The position numbers and the translations under genes were made by a program. The notes beneath the pieces were generated by a model. That model made no database searches and had not been told where the DNA came from. It worked only from the letters and a program-made list of their open reading frames with translations. Below are positions 8,574 to 16,659 of a stretch of DNA of 64,000 nt, piece by piece (within the stretch, counting starts at the first letter, position 1; each line of letters opens with the position of its first letter). The stretch is from Simonsiella muelleri ATCC 29453 (GTDB lineage: Bacteria; Pseudomonadota; Gammaproteobacteria; Burkholderiales; Neisseriaceae): NCBI RefSeq assembly GCF_002951835.1, contig NZ_CP019448.1, positions 2,405,863-2,469,862 on the forward strand, written 5' to 3'.

Positions 8574-9095
8574 ATGAAAACTATGCAAAAAGGTTTCACA
8601 TTAATCGAGTTGATGATTGTAATCGCTATTATCGGTATTTTGGCTGCTATCGCATTGCCTGCTTACCAAGACTACACTGTTCGCTCAAAAATTTCTGAGG
8701 CTTTGATTGCTTCTTCTTCTGCTAAAGGCATGGTATCTGAAGCATTCCAATCTGATAGTTTGTCTGGTGTAGCAACTGCTGCTACTGCTTATAATGCCAA
8801 ACCTAAGTCTGAAAAATCTTCTAAATATGTTGATGATATCGTGGTTAATGCAGCTGATGGTGCAATCACTGTAACGTTGTCTAAAGCTAGCAACGTAGGT
8901 TTCCCAGCTGAAGTTAAAGGTAAAACTATTGTCTTCACTCCATATGTGAAAAAAGCTAAGTTGGCTGAAGGTGCGCAAGGTGCGATTGACTGGGCTTGTG
9001 CTTCTAATGCAAACGGTACTGCAACTGCTCGTGGTTTAACATCACCAACTGCTGGTACTTTGCCATCTAAATACGCTCCTTCTGAGTGTCGTTAA
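8574..9095 (+). CDS. pilE: Type IV major pilin (PilE/PilA type), copy 1
   Basis: Type IVa pilin of 173 residues. The short leader MKTMQKG is cleaved by the prepilin peptidase before FTLIELMIVIAIIGILAAIA, with Glu at position 5 of the mature protein. Two Cys near the C-terminus (WACASN and PSECR) would form the disulfide loop. Such pilins build fibres for twitching, adhesion and DNA uptake, in keeping with the dense uptake sequences here. GGAG lies seven bases before the ATG. Codon use favours GCT, GGT, AAA and other codons common in highly expressed genes, more so than in copy 2. It is followed by its own terminator. Confidence 0.93.
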   Translation: MKTMQKGFTLIELMIVIAIIGILAAIALPAYQDYTVRSKISEALIASSSAKGMVSEAFQSDSLSGVATAATAYNAKPKSEKSSKYVDDIVVNAADGAITVTLSKASNVGFPAEVKGKTIVFTPYVKKAKLAEGAQGAIDWACASNANGTATARGLTSPTAGTLPSKYAPSECR

Positions 9096-9157
9096 TTTTT
9101 AAGTGATAAGTTTTATTGCTGAATAAATAGAAAATTTGGGCATGATTGCTCAATGAG

Positions 9158-9182
9158 AAGCAGAATTCTAAGGATTCTGCTT
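9158..9182 (+). terminator. Terminator after pilin gene 1
   Basis: A 9-bp stem AAGCAGAAT / ATTCTGCTT with a 7-base loop is followed by TTC. Confidence 0.7.
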
Positions 9183-9205
9183 TTCGTCATACAAAATAAT
9201 AAATA

Positions 9206-9341
9206 AGAACCTGTTTTCATCATCTTAATAGCTTGCTTTTATCGCCACTTCATGCGCCTACTGCATTGGCTTGAAAAGTTGCCTAGTATTCGCAAAAATT
9301 GTTAATAAAATCAAGTTATCAATCTTACGAACACAGGTTCT
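9206..9341. repeat. MITE-like element (AGAACC family), copy 3, between the pilin genes
   Basis: AGAACCTG and CAGGTTCT ends enclose 136 bp whose interior differs from copies 1 and 2 but shares CATCTTAATAGCTTG-type sequence with the 48-bp copy at 12837. The right end abuts the ribosome site of pilin gene 2, so any promoter of that gene lies in or beyond the element. Confidence 0.7.
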
Positions 9342-9354
9342 AAAGGAAATCTAG

Positions 9355-9876
9355 ATGAAAAACAATATGCAAAAGGGCTTCACTCTCATTGAATTGATGA
9401 TTGTGATTGCTATTATTGGGATTTTGGCGGCAATTGCATTGCCAGCATATCAAGATTATACTGTTCGCGCGAAGATATCTGAAGCGTTGTTGGCGGTATC
9501 ATCTGTCAAAACTTTTATTGCAGAAGCCTTTGAAACCGATGGGTACACAGGTGTAACCAGTGCTGCCGCCGCGTATAATAAGTCTAAACCCAAATCCGAA
9601 AAAATTAGTAAATATGTTGAAGACATTCAAATTGATGAAATAACAGGTGCAATTTCTGTTTACATCAAGAATGATAAAAGTTTGCCTAAAGAAGCACAAA
9701 ATGCAACCCTTGTTTTGACTCCACACGTGTTGGGTAACGCCTTATCTGAAAAAGTGCATGGCGCGATCGATTGGGCTTGTAGCAGCACAGGTACGGGTAC
9801 AGCAAACGCTCGTTTGTTGAGAGCCGCTCAACCAGGTACATTACCTGCTAAATACGCACCGTCTGAATGTCGCTAA
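9355..9876 (+). CDS. Type IV pilin, copy 2
   Basis: A second 173-residue type IVa pilin. The leader MKNNMQKG precedes FTLIELMIVIAIIGILAAIALP, and the whole N-terminal helix up to YQDYTVRAKISEALL is nearly identical to copy 1. The central and C-terminal globular regions diverge, but the cysteines (DWACSS, APSECR) and the AKYAPSECR end are kept. Codon choice is less biased than in copy 1, which suggests lower expression. It is separated from copy 1 by a terminator and a mobile repeat, and AAGGAA lies six bases before its ATG. It could be an alternative fibre subunit, a minor pilin or a silent recombination donor; it is intact. Confidence 0.9.
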   Translation: MKNNMQKGFTLIELMIVIAIIGILAAIALPAYQDYTVRAKISEALLAVSSVKTFIAEAFETDGYTGVTSAAAAYNKSKPKSEKISKYVEDIQIDEITGAISVYIKNDKSLPKEAQNATLVLTPHVLGNALSEKVHGAIDWACSSTGTGTANARLLRAAQPGTLPAKYAPSECR

Positions 9877-9895
9877 TAAATTGAATTCACGCAAA

Positions 9896-9936
9896 AAGGC
9901 AGCCTGAAAACCATTGTTCGGTTTTCAGGCTGCCTT
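9896..9936. terminator. Bidirectional DUS-pair terminator between pilin 2 and edd
   Basis: The 17-bp stem AAGGCAGCCTGAAAACC / GGTTTTCAGGCTGCCTT has T-runs or A-runs on the outer sides. It serves the two convergent genes. Confidence 0.85.
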
Positions 9937-9948
9937 GCAATTGTTGAA

Positions 9949-11781
9949 TTATGCGAAATCACCACCAAAACTCATCGCGCCCGTTTCCGCGCTGCTGGTT
10001 TGGCTGCGGAATCCTGCAAATAATTCACGTCCGATACCGTGTGTGTTTTTGGACAAATCAGGCATCGGCGCAACACGCGCATCAAATTCTTTCGCATCAA
10101 CCAATACATTTAATTCGCCTGTATGCGCGTTAAATTGAATTAAATCACCTGTTTTGATTTTGCCAATACCACCACCCATCAATGCTTCAGGCGACATATG
10201 AATCGCAGCAGGTACTTTGCCAGATGCGCCCGACATCCGTCCATCGGTAACCAATGCCACTTTTTGTCCGCGGTCTTGCAAAATTGCCAAAGGCGGTGTG
10301 AGCTTGTGTAATTCAGGCATACCATTGGCGCGCGCACCTTGGTAACGAACCACACACACGAAATCTTTGCCGTCCAATTCGCCACGTTCAAATGCAGCCA
10401 ATACATCGCGTTGGTCATCAAACACAATGGCCGGGGCTTCAATGACAAAGGTATTGGGTTTCATGGCAGATACTTTAATCACGCCGCGTCCGATGTTGCC
10501 TTTCATTAATTTTAAGCCACCGTCTGGAGAGAATGGGTTATCGTAAGTGCGTAAAATATCTTCGTTTAAACTTTTTTTAGTGGCATCTTTCCAAACTAAT
10601 TTGCCGTTGTCCAAGAATGGTTCTTGCGTATAAGCCGCCATGCCGTGTCCAACTACGGTGTCTACATCATCATGCAATAAACCGTTTTCACGCAATTCAC
10701 GAATCACAAACGGCAAACCACCAGCCGCTGCAAAATGGTTTACATCGGCTTGTCCATTTGGATACACGCGAATCAGCAGTGGAATAATGGAAGAAATTTC
10801 ATCAAAATCGTCCCAATTTAAAATCACGCCAGCCGCGCGCGCCATGGCGACTAAGTGCATGGTGTGGTTGGTTGAACCACCTGTCGCCATTAAACCAATA
10901 ATCGCATTGATGAATGATTTTTCCGATAACATTTCGCCAATCGGTTTCAGGCTGCCTGAACGCAGATTTTGTGCCATGTGTGCGGCTGCATGGCGTGTTA
11001 AGGCTTCGCGCATGGGTGTGTAAGGATTGAAAAACGCAGCAGCTGGCAAATGCACGCCCATAAATTCCATCATCATTTGGTTGGAGTTTGCTGTGCCATA
11101 AAATGTGCAAGTACCAGGGCTGTGATATGACCCCATTTCGCTTGCTAACAGGGCTTCGCGACCAACTTTACCTTCGGCAAATAATTGGCGGGTACGTGCT
11201 TTTTCTTTGTTGCCAATGCCACTTTGCATTGGACCAGCTGGCACAAACAGTGCAGGAATATGACCACACGACAACGCACCAATCATCAAACCAGGAACAA
11301 TTTTATCGCACACGCCAAAAAACAACGCGCCATCAAACATTTGATGCGACAAACCCACTGCTGTACTCATCGCAATCACATCACGCGAAAACAACGACAA
11401 TTCCATGCCTTCATAGCCTTGTGTGATGCCATCGCACATGGCTGGTGTGCCACCTGCCACTTGGGCGGTTGCACCGAATTTTTGCGCTTCGTCTTTAATC
11501 CAATCGGGGAAATCTTTGAAAGGTTGATGCGCAGACACCATGTCATTGTATGCGCTAATCATGCCAATATTTGGCACATCTGATTTTTGCATTTCAATTT
11601 TGATGGTTTTGGGCATAGACGCATAGCCGTGCGCCAAATTAGAACAGCCGAGTTGGTCGCGTTCCACTTTGCCTTGTTGTTTTAAGGCGCGGATTCGGTT
11701 GAGATACACTTCACGCGTGGGGCGCGAACGTTCAATAATGCGGTCGGTGATTTCTTTTAATTTTGGGTGTAGTGGTTTCAT
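9949..11781 (-). CDS. edd: Phosphogluconate dehydratase (Entner-Doudoroff)
   Basis: Converts 6-phosphogluconate to 2-keto-3-deoxy-6-phosphogluconate. The protein has 610 residues, as in other Edd enzymes of the IlvD/Edd family. Motifs include AMCDGITQGYEGMELSLFSRD, the Cys-containing FGVCDKIVPGLMIGAL (iron-sulfur ligand), TGGSTNHTMHL and DGRMSGASGKVPAAIHMSPEA. A DUS inside the gene is translated as SGSLKP. Eda and zwf are not adjacent. An IS5-type element begins 11 bases upstream of the ATG. It leaves AGGAAG as ribosome site but cuts the gene off from its native promoter, so expression may now depend on the IS or be lost. Confidence 0.93.
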   Translation of the reverse strand: MKPLHPKLKEITDRIIERSRPTREVYLNRIRALKQQGKVERDQLGCSNLAHGYASMPKTIKIEMQKSDVPNIGMISAYNDMVSAHQPFKDFPDWIKDEAQKFGATAQVAGGTPAMCDGITQGYEGMELSLFSRDVIAMSTAVGLSHQMFDGALFFGVCDKIVPGLMIGALSCGHIPALFVPAGPMQSGIGNKEKARTRQLFAEGKVGREALLASEMGSYHSPGTCTFYGTANSNQMMMEFMGVHLPAAAFFNPYTPMREALTRHAAAHMAQNLRSGSLKPIGEMLSEKSFINAIIGLMATGGSTNHTMHLVAMARAAGVILNWDDFDEISSIIPLLIRVYPNGQADVNHFAAAGGLPFVIRELRENGLLHDDVDTVVGHGMAAYTQEPFLDNGKLVWKDATKKSLNEDILRTYDNPFSPDGGLKLMKGNIGRGVIKVSAMKPNTFVIEAPAIVFDDQRDVLAAFERGELDGKDFVCVVRYQGARANGMPELHKLTPPLAILQDRGQKVALVTDGRMSGASGKVPAAIHMSPEALMGGGIGKIKTGDLIQFNAHTGELNVLVDAKEFDARVAPMPDLSKNTHGIGRELFAGFRSQTSSAETGAMSFGGDFA

Positions 11782-11792
11782 GTCGCTTCCTA

Positions 11793-12643
11793 GGGGCTAA
11801 TGACAATTCAAAAAAAGAGGCAAAGGATTTAAGATATTGTTTCCACGCAACCATCCCAAACCTTTGCCATGTCCCGAAACACGCTTACAAATGAAACATG
11901 GTCAAGACTGTTGCCTATTTTGAAACAGCTTGGCATTTATCGCAAGAAAAATTTACGCAAAACAGTAGAAGGTATCCTATTTCGCTTACGTACAGGCTGC
12001 CAATGGGCTGATATACCTAGTTATTTTGGTAAAGCAAACAGCCTTTACCAAAGTTTCAATCGCTGGTCTAAACGCGGTATTTTTACCCGATTATTCAAAC
12101 ATTTGGTAGATACACCCGATATGGAATGGGTCTTTATGGACGGTAGCCATATCCGCGTTCATCAACACGGTATGGGTAAACAATCCATTACGCATCAAGC
12201 TGTTGGTAAGAGTATCGGTGGTCATACGTCTAAAATTCATTTAGCGGTTGATGCTTGTGGTAATCCAATTGAATTTATCATTACAGCTGGTAATGTAAAT
12301 GATATTGTTGTTGCGCCTGATTTATTGGCACAATTGGATTTAAGTGATAATGAAACCGTGTGTGCTGATAGGGGTTTTGACAGTGATACTTTTCGTCGGT
12401 TAATTCAGTCTAAACAAAGTAAAGCCAATATTCCATATAAGAAAAATAGAGAACATCTTAATGTGGGCACAGATTGGTATTTATATAAAATCAGGCACTT
12501 GGTAGAAAACGCTTTTGCGCGATTAAAGCATTTTCGTGCGCTGGCAACACGGTACGATAAATTAAAACGTAATTATGAAAGTACTGTATCATTAGCTTGT
12601 GCTTTGATTTGGTTGAAATTATAGCTAAAATGTCATTAGCCCC
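11793..12643 (+). mobile_element. IS5-family insertion sequence, complete (851 bp)
   Basis: Perfect 13-bp terminal inverted repeats GGGGCTAATGACA / TGTCATTAGCCCC, flanked by CTA on the left and TAA on the right, consistent with a TA target duplication as in the IS427-like group. One intact transposase gene fills it. It inserted directly upstream of the edd ribosome site, pointing away from edd. Confidence 0.9.
11869..12624 (+). CDS. IS5-family DDE transposase
   Basis: A single-frame transposase of 251 residues. The N-terminal DUF4096-like domain (WSRLLPILKQLG, LRTGCQWADIPSYFG) is followed by a DDE catalytic core: Asp in WVFMDGSHIRVHQ, Asp in VCADRGFDSD, and Glu in IRHLVENAFARLKHFRALATRYDKL. 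All three acidic residues and the YREK-like region are present, and no frameshift is needed, so the enzyme is probably active. It has a low-GC composition like the host genes. Its nearest relatives would be expected among IS427/IS1031-group elements of Neisseriaceae and Moraxellaceae; the exact IS name would need a database comparison. Confidence 0.9.
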   Translation: MSRNTLTNETWSRLLPILKQLGIYRKKNLRKTVEGILFRLRTGCQWADIPSYFGKANSLYQSFNRWSKRGIFTRLFKHLVDTPDMEWVFMDGSHIRVHQHGMGKQSITHQAVGKSIGGHTSKIHLAVDACGNPIEFIITAGNVNDIVVAPDLLAQLDLSDNETVCADRGFDSDTFRRLIQSKQSKANIPYKKNREHLNVGTDWYLYKIRHLVENAFARLKHFRALATRYDKLKRNYESTVSLACALIWLKL

Positions 12644-12836
12644 TAATAAATAAAACAAAATAAGCTAATCGGTGCATATGTAATTTTACAACATTATACA
12701 ATGATTTTAGCTTTTAAATCGCAAAATTAATGCAGTTTTACAGATTTTCTGTAATATTGTTACTAAATGAGTCTTTTAAGGCAGCCTGAACAATCAAATT
12801 CTATTCGTACATGAGGGAGCGGATAATAGTATTTTT

Positions 12837-12884
12837 AGAACTTGTGTTCATAATCTTAATCGCTTGACTTCTAGAACACAGGTT
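12837..12884. repeat. MITE-like element (AGAACC family), copy 4, short
   Basis: AGAACTTGTGTTCATAATC at the left and GAACACAGGTTATT at the right enclose only 48 bp. This appears to be an internally deleted relative of copy 3. It lies just beyond the ribF stop. Confidence 0.6.
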
Positions 12885-12891
12885 ATTAATT

Positions 12892-13815
12892 TTAAAAGAC
12901 TATATTTGCCAACCATGTTTGTGCATCGAGCATGTCTTGTTGAATTTGTTGTTGCAGAGTGGTTAAATCTGCGAATTTTTCTTCATCACGCAATTTATGT
13001 AGGAATTGCACGTCAATTCGTTCGCCGTATAAATTTCCAGAATAATCAAATAAATGAACTTCTAGTTTAGGAGTCAATGTATTGGACACAGTTGGATTCA
13101 CACCAAAACTCGCCACGCCATGGTATTTGCCAAACGCAGTCAATACGCGCACCACAAACACGCCACGTAACGCGTAGGAATGTTTCGGTAAATGCACGTT
13201 GGCGGTGGGACAACCGATGGTTCGCCCCAATTTGGCACCGTGTTTCACATGACCACTTAAGGTGTAGGCGTGTCCTAAAATTTGCGTGGCGGTGCGCAAA
13301 TCGCCTGCCGCAAGAGCTTGGCGTACGGCGGTGCTGCTGGCACGGCAGCCTGAAACCAAAACGCTGGGCGTATTCTGTGTTTCAAATTGTGAATACGATT
13401 GCAACAATTCAAAATCGCCACCGCGTGCCTTGCCAAAACGAAAATCATCACCGACCAATAAATAACGCGTATTTAAATGACCCAACAAAATGTGTTGAAT
13501 AAAATCGTGAGCAGTTTTATTGGCAAAATTTGGAGTAAATCTTTGTACCCAAACAGTTTTCAGGCAGCCTGATTGCTGTAGCAATTGAATTTTGTCGCGT
13601 AAAGGCGTGAGCCGATAGGGCGGAGATTGTTGGGCGAAAAATTCTGTGGGTTGCGGTTCAAAGATGATGGCGGTGGTGGCGAGTTGGCGTTGTTCGGCTT
13701 GTTGCTTAAGAGTTTGTAAAATATGGAGATGACCTGTGTGTACGCCGTCAAAATTGCCAATCGTTACTGCGCTGCCTTGTGGTACAAATGGGTGTGTTCC
13801 GAAAATAATATTCAT
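12892..13815 (-). CDS. ribF: Bifunctional riboflavin kinase / FAD synthetase
   Basis: Makes FMN from riboflavin and then FAD. The protein has 307 residues. The N-terminal nucleotidyltransferase domain has AVTIGNFDGVHTGHLHIL (the GNFDGVHxGH motif) and LLVGDDFRFGKARGGD. The C-terminal kinase domain has LGRTIGCPTANVHLP, GVFVVRV, FGVNPTV and LEVHLFDYSGNLYGERIDVQFLHKLRDEEKF, including the catalytic Glu. An uptake sequence in the gene (13557-13573) is read as SGCLK in a linker, without breaking the fold. The start ATG at 13813-13815 is the only sensible one. Usual neighbours (rpsT, ileS, lspA) are absent. Confidence 0.95.
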   Translation of the reverse strand: MNIIFGTHPFVPQGSAVTIGNFDGVHTGHLHILQTLKQQAEQRQLATTAIIFEPQPTEFFAQQSPPYRLTPLRDKIQLLQQSGCLKTVWVQRFTPNFANKTAHDFIQHILLGHLNTRYLLVGDDFRFGKARGGDFELLQSYSQFETQNTPSVLVSGCRASSTAVRQALAAGDLRTATQILGHAYTLSGHVKHGAKLGRTIGCPTANVHLPKHSYALRGVFVVRVLTAFGKYHGVASFGVNPTVSNTLTPKLEVHLFDYSGNLYGERIDVQFLHKLRDEEKFADLTTLQQQIQQDMLDAQTWLANIVF

Positions 13816-13971
13816 GATTTTGGTATGATTTTTTTTAATGAAATCGTATTTTAATAATTTTTCAGGCAGGCTTATAGTGCGTAATGAAAAATATTTGGGA
13901 GTAAAAACCGATATAATGGTGTTTTCTTAATTTTTCAGGCAGCCTGAAAAAGTATTTGGAGATTTTTTATA

Positions 13972-14328
13972 ATGAAATACAAAATGTTATTTTTATCCGC
14001 ATGGCTTTTAACTGCTCACACCGCGATGGCGCAACCACATTTGCCTGCCGAAATGTATCAATCTTCACGCGGTGCAATCGTGAAAATCAAAGACCGTGGT
14101 GATGGCGAATGGTATGTCAAATCGGTGGTGCGTGGCAGCAATGTGTATCGGTTATCGCAATATATTGAATCAAAAGCCAGAACTCATGGTTATCATTTGA
14201 TTGGTAAAGATATTCGTACCAATAAAGCAGATTTGTCTTTTGAAAATAATCGGTATCGTTTGAATGCGTCTATAGATTTAAATTCAGATAATACAATGGA
14301 TTATGAAATTGAACGTGAATTAAATTGA
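13972..14328 (+). CDS. Small secreted protein of unknown function
   Basis: A protein of 118 residues with a convincing signal peptide (MKYKMLFLSAWLLTAHTAMA, cut before QPHLPAEM). The mature part is charged and predicted to be mixed alpha/beta; the stretch VVRGSNVYRLSQYIESKARTHGYHLIG could be compared with PepSY-like or similar periplasmic folds, but I do not recognise the family. GGAG lies ten bases before the ATG, and a DUS copy sits in its 5' region (13936-13950). It is monocistronic and followed by the tRNA-fMet gene. Function unknown; periplasmic location is inferred from the signal peptide. Confidence 0.7.
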   Translation: MKYKMLFLSAWLLTAHTAMAQPHLPAEMYQSSRGAIVKIKDRGDGEWYVKSVVRGSNVYRLSQYIESKARTHGYHLIGKDIRTNKADLSFENNRYRLNASIDLNSDNTMDYEIERELN

Positions 14329-14348
14329 TACGCAGCCTAAAATAAAAT

Positions 14349-14377
14349 TTGACATCAATTTTATTTTGCAGTATAGT
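14349..14377 (+). promoter_or_regulatory. Promoter of the initiator tRNA gene
   Basis: TTGACA, 17 bases, TATAGT, ending 13 bases before the tRNA. A near-consensus sigma-70 promoter. Confidence 0.8.
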
Positions 14378-14390
14378 TCAATTCTTCAGA

Positions 14391-14467
<77 letters not shown>

Positions 14468-14472
14468 AATTC

Positions 14473-14505
14473 AACCACTTTGTTATTTTAACAAAGTGGT
14501 TTTTT
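14473..14505 (+). terminator. Intrinsic terminator of tRNA-fMet
   Basis: AACCACTTTGTT / AACAAAGTGGTT stem of 12 bp, 5-base loop, then TTTTT. Confidence 0.9.
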
Positions 14506-14579
14506 GTTTCATTTTCAACAAAATTATTTTCTCATCGGTTATAATAGTTATATCTTTCAATTTCCATAATGAACCGATT

Positions 14580-15431
14580 ATGACAATTTGCGAACCTGAT
14601 GAAATCATCATTCACGGCACAACAAGTAAAGGCAAAGTGTTTCGTCCGAGCGATTGGGCGGAGCGTTTATGTGGCATTTTGTCGTCATTCAATAAAGACA
14701 ACCGACTATCCTATCATGAATGGGTGCAGCCTGTGGTCATGGATAAAATTCGTTGTGTGGCGATTGTGCCAAAATTACAGGAAATTAATCCCAGTATGTT
14801 CCGTTTTTTGATGGATTTTGCGGCGGATAATGATTTATGCGTTTTGACTTATCGGGAATTGTTGGCAGAGCAGGGCGCAAATGCAGAATCTGTTGAGGTA
14901 AATACTGTCATTGCTGCGCCAGAAACCGTGTCATGCCCCGAACCCATGCCCGAGCAGCCTCCTGAAACACTTGAAGAACCCGAAAGCATATTGCGCGAAA
15001 TTGCACCGCATGAAACAGCAATTGCGTTTGCGGCGTTGAGCGTGTTGCGTCCCAAATTGAAAGACATCAACAGCTTTGTTGAACAAATTAATAAGGTGCA
15101 ACGTATGCAAGGCTATCGTCTGTTGGGTGTATTTGAACGTGGAACGAGCAATCCCGTGGCGGTGTGTGGTTTTCGTGTTGAAACCAATTTAGTAAGTGGA
15201 AATCATTTACATATTGATGATTTGGTTACGCTGCCACAATATCGCAAACATGGCTATGGCACAAGATTATTAACAGAAATTCAACGCATTGCCAGCGAGC
15301 AAAATATTGAAGAAATTCATATTGATAGCAGCGTAGGCGGTGAGCGAACAACTGCGCATCGGATTTATTTCCAGCATGGTTTTGAAATTCATGCGTATCA
15401 TTTTGTTTGTAAAATGGATTATCAGAAATAA
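14580..15431 (+). CDS. DUF3579-GNAT fusion protein
   Basis: A protein of 283 residues in two parts. Residues 1-95 (MTICEPDEIIIHGTTSKGK, FRPSDWAERLCGILSSF, ECAIVPKLQEINP-like core) match the small DUF3579 family found in beta-proteobacteria. A Pro/Glu-rich linker (about 96-135) leads to a GNAT N-acetyltransferase domain, with the acetyl-CoA loop in YRKHGYGTRLLTEIQRIA and the end IYFQHGFEIHAYHFVCKM. I chose the ATG at 14580; a promoter TATAAT lies 40 bases upstream (14539-14544), inside the longer reading. DUF3579 may bind the acceptor substrate; that is inference. Located before rnhB, separated by a DUS pair. Confidence 0.75.
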   Translation: MTICEPDEIIIHGTTSKGKVFRPSDWAERLCGILSSFNKDNRLSYHEWVQPVVMDKIRCVAIVPKLQEINPSMFRFLMDFAADNDLCVLTYRELLAEQGANAESVEVNTVIAAPETVSCPEPMPEQPPETLEEPESILREIAPHETAIAFAALSVLRPKLKDINSFVEQINKVQRMQGYRLLGVFERGTSNPVAVCGFRVETNLVSGNHLHIDDLVTLPQYRKHGYGTRLLTEIQRIASEQNIEEIHIDSSVGGERTTAHRIYFQHGFEIHAYHFVCKMDYQK

Positions 15432-15507
15432 TGGTTATTTTTTTCAGGCTGCCTGAACAGATTAATGTTTTCAGGCAGCCTGATTTTTCAGTTTAAAAAT
15501 TAGATAT

Positions 15508-16113
15508 ATGAATGAATACAATGTATTAGCTACTCATGCAGGAGTAGACGAAGCAGGACGAGGACCTTTGGTGGGCAGTGTGTTTGCAGCGGCTGTGATT
15601 TTGCCTGCCCATTACGATTTGCCTGATTTGACCGATTCCAAAAAATTATCCGAAAAAAAGCGTGATAAATTAGCTGAATTAATTAAAAATCAAGCTATTG
15701 CTTGGAGTATTGCGTCTGCATCTCCAGCAGAAATTGTGCAATACAATATTTTGTATGCCACCATGTTAGCCATGAAACGAGCGGTGTTGGGGTTGAATCA
15801 GAAGCCTGAAAAAGTATGGATTGATGGTAATCGTGTGCCACCTGAATTGGGGATTGATGCCCAAGCTGTGGTTAAAGGCGACAGCAAAATTGCCCAAATT
15901 TCAGCAGCGTCCATTTTGGCGAAAACGGCGCGTGATGCGGAAATGTATGCATTGGCAACATTGTATCCGCAATATGGTTTTGAAAAACATAAAGGTTATG
16001 GCACGGCAGCACATTTGGCAGCATTGCGACAATATGGTGTGCTGCCTGAACACCGAGCAGATTTTTCACCTGTTAAGGCTTTGTTAGCGCAAGGAAAATT
16101 TTTCAATCAATAA
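15508..16113 (+). CDS. rnhB: Ribonuclease HII
   Basis: Removes ribonucleotides from RNA-DNA hybrids during replication and repair. The protein has 201 residues. Catalytic acidic residues are visible: GVDEAGRGPLVG (Asp-Glu at about 14-15), the conserved DSKKLSEKKRDKL, WIDGNRVPP, VVKGDSKIAQISAASILAKTARD and the C-terminal GYGTAAHLAALRQYGVLPEHR. Length and motif order are normal. It is followed after 21 bases by the phosphatase gene, so the two may be cotranscribed. A DUS sits close upstream (15463-15478). Confidence 0.95.
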   Translation: MNEYNVLATHAGVDEAGRGPLVGSVFAAAVILPAHYDLPDLTDSKKLSEKKRDKLAELIKNQAIAWSIASASPAEIVQYNILYATMLAMKRAVLGLNQKPEKVWIDGNRVPPELGIDAQAVVKGDSKIAQISAASILAKTARDAEMYALATLYPQYGFEKHKGYGTAAHLAALRQYGVLPEHRADFSPVKALLAQGKFFNQ

Positions 16114-16134
16114 ATTTGATGAATAGGTAACCTG

Positions 16135-16593
16135 ATGAAAAAAATAATGTTTATTTGTTTAGGGAATATTTGTCGTTCGCCGATGGCAGAATATGTATTG
16201 CGCGATATGGCGGCTAAACGTGGTATTGTGTTGGAAGTTGCCAGCGCAGGGACTTCGGGTTGGCATGATGGCGAATATATGCACTGTGGTACGGCGGATA
16301 TTTTAGATGGTTTGAATATTGATTCACGCGATTTTATCAGCAGTAAAGTAACGCGAGACGATTGGCAATACTATGATTATTTGATTGTGATGGACAATCA
16401 AAATTTAGTTGATATGGAAAAACAATTCGGAAAAAGCAGAAAATTATTTAAAATTACAGATTTGCTGCCTGAAAATAGTCCATATGACCACGTTCCTGAC
16501 CCTTGGTACACGGGTAATTTTGTGGAAACGCGCGAAATTATTCAGCAATGCTGTAATGAACTACTAATACAAATTCAACGTGGCATATTGTAA
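16135..16593 (+). CDS. Low-molecular-weight protein-tyrosine phosphatase
   Basis: A protein of 152 residues with the phosphate-binding loop at the very start (MFICLGNICRSPMAEYVL; Cys-X5-Arg nucleophile motif) and the general acid Asp in DPWYTGNFVETREI near residue 120. Cytoplasmic. Relatives act on tyrosine kinases of capsule or exopolysaccharide synthesis or on small aryl phosphates; there is no polysaccharide operon nearby. It probably forms a transcription unit with rnhB. Length and key residues are complete, so it should be active. Confidence 0.9.
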   Translation: MKKIMFICLGNICRSPMAEYVLRDMAAKRGIVLEVASAGTSGWHDGEYMHCGTADILDGLNIDSRDFISSKVTRDDWQYYDYLIVMDNQNLVDMEKQFGKSRKLFKITDLLPENSPYDHVPDPWYTGNFVETREIIQQCCNELLIQIQRGIL

Positions 16594-16659
16594 TTTACCA
16601 ATAATTTGATTTTTATAATATTTCTAATTTTATAGATGTTTATTTTCAGGCAGCCTGAA

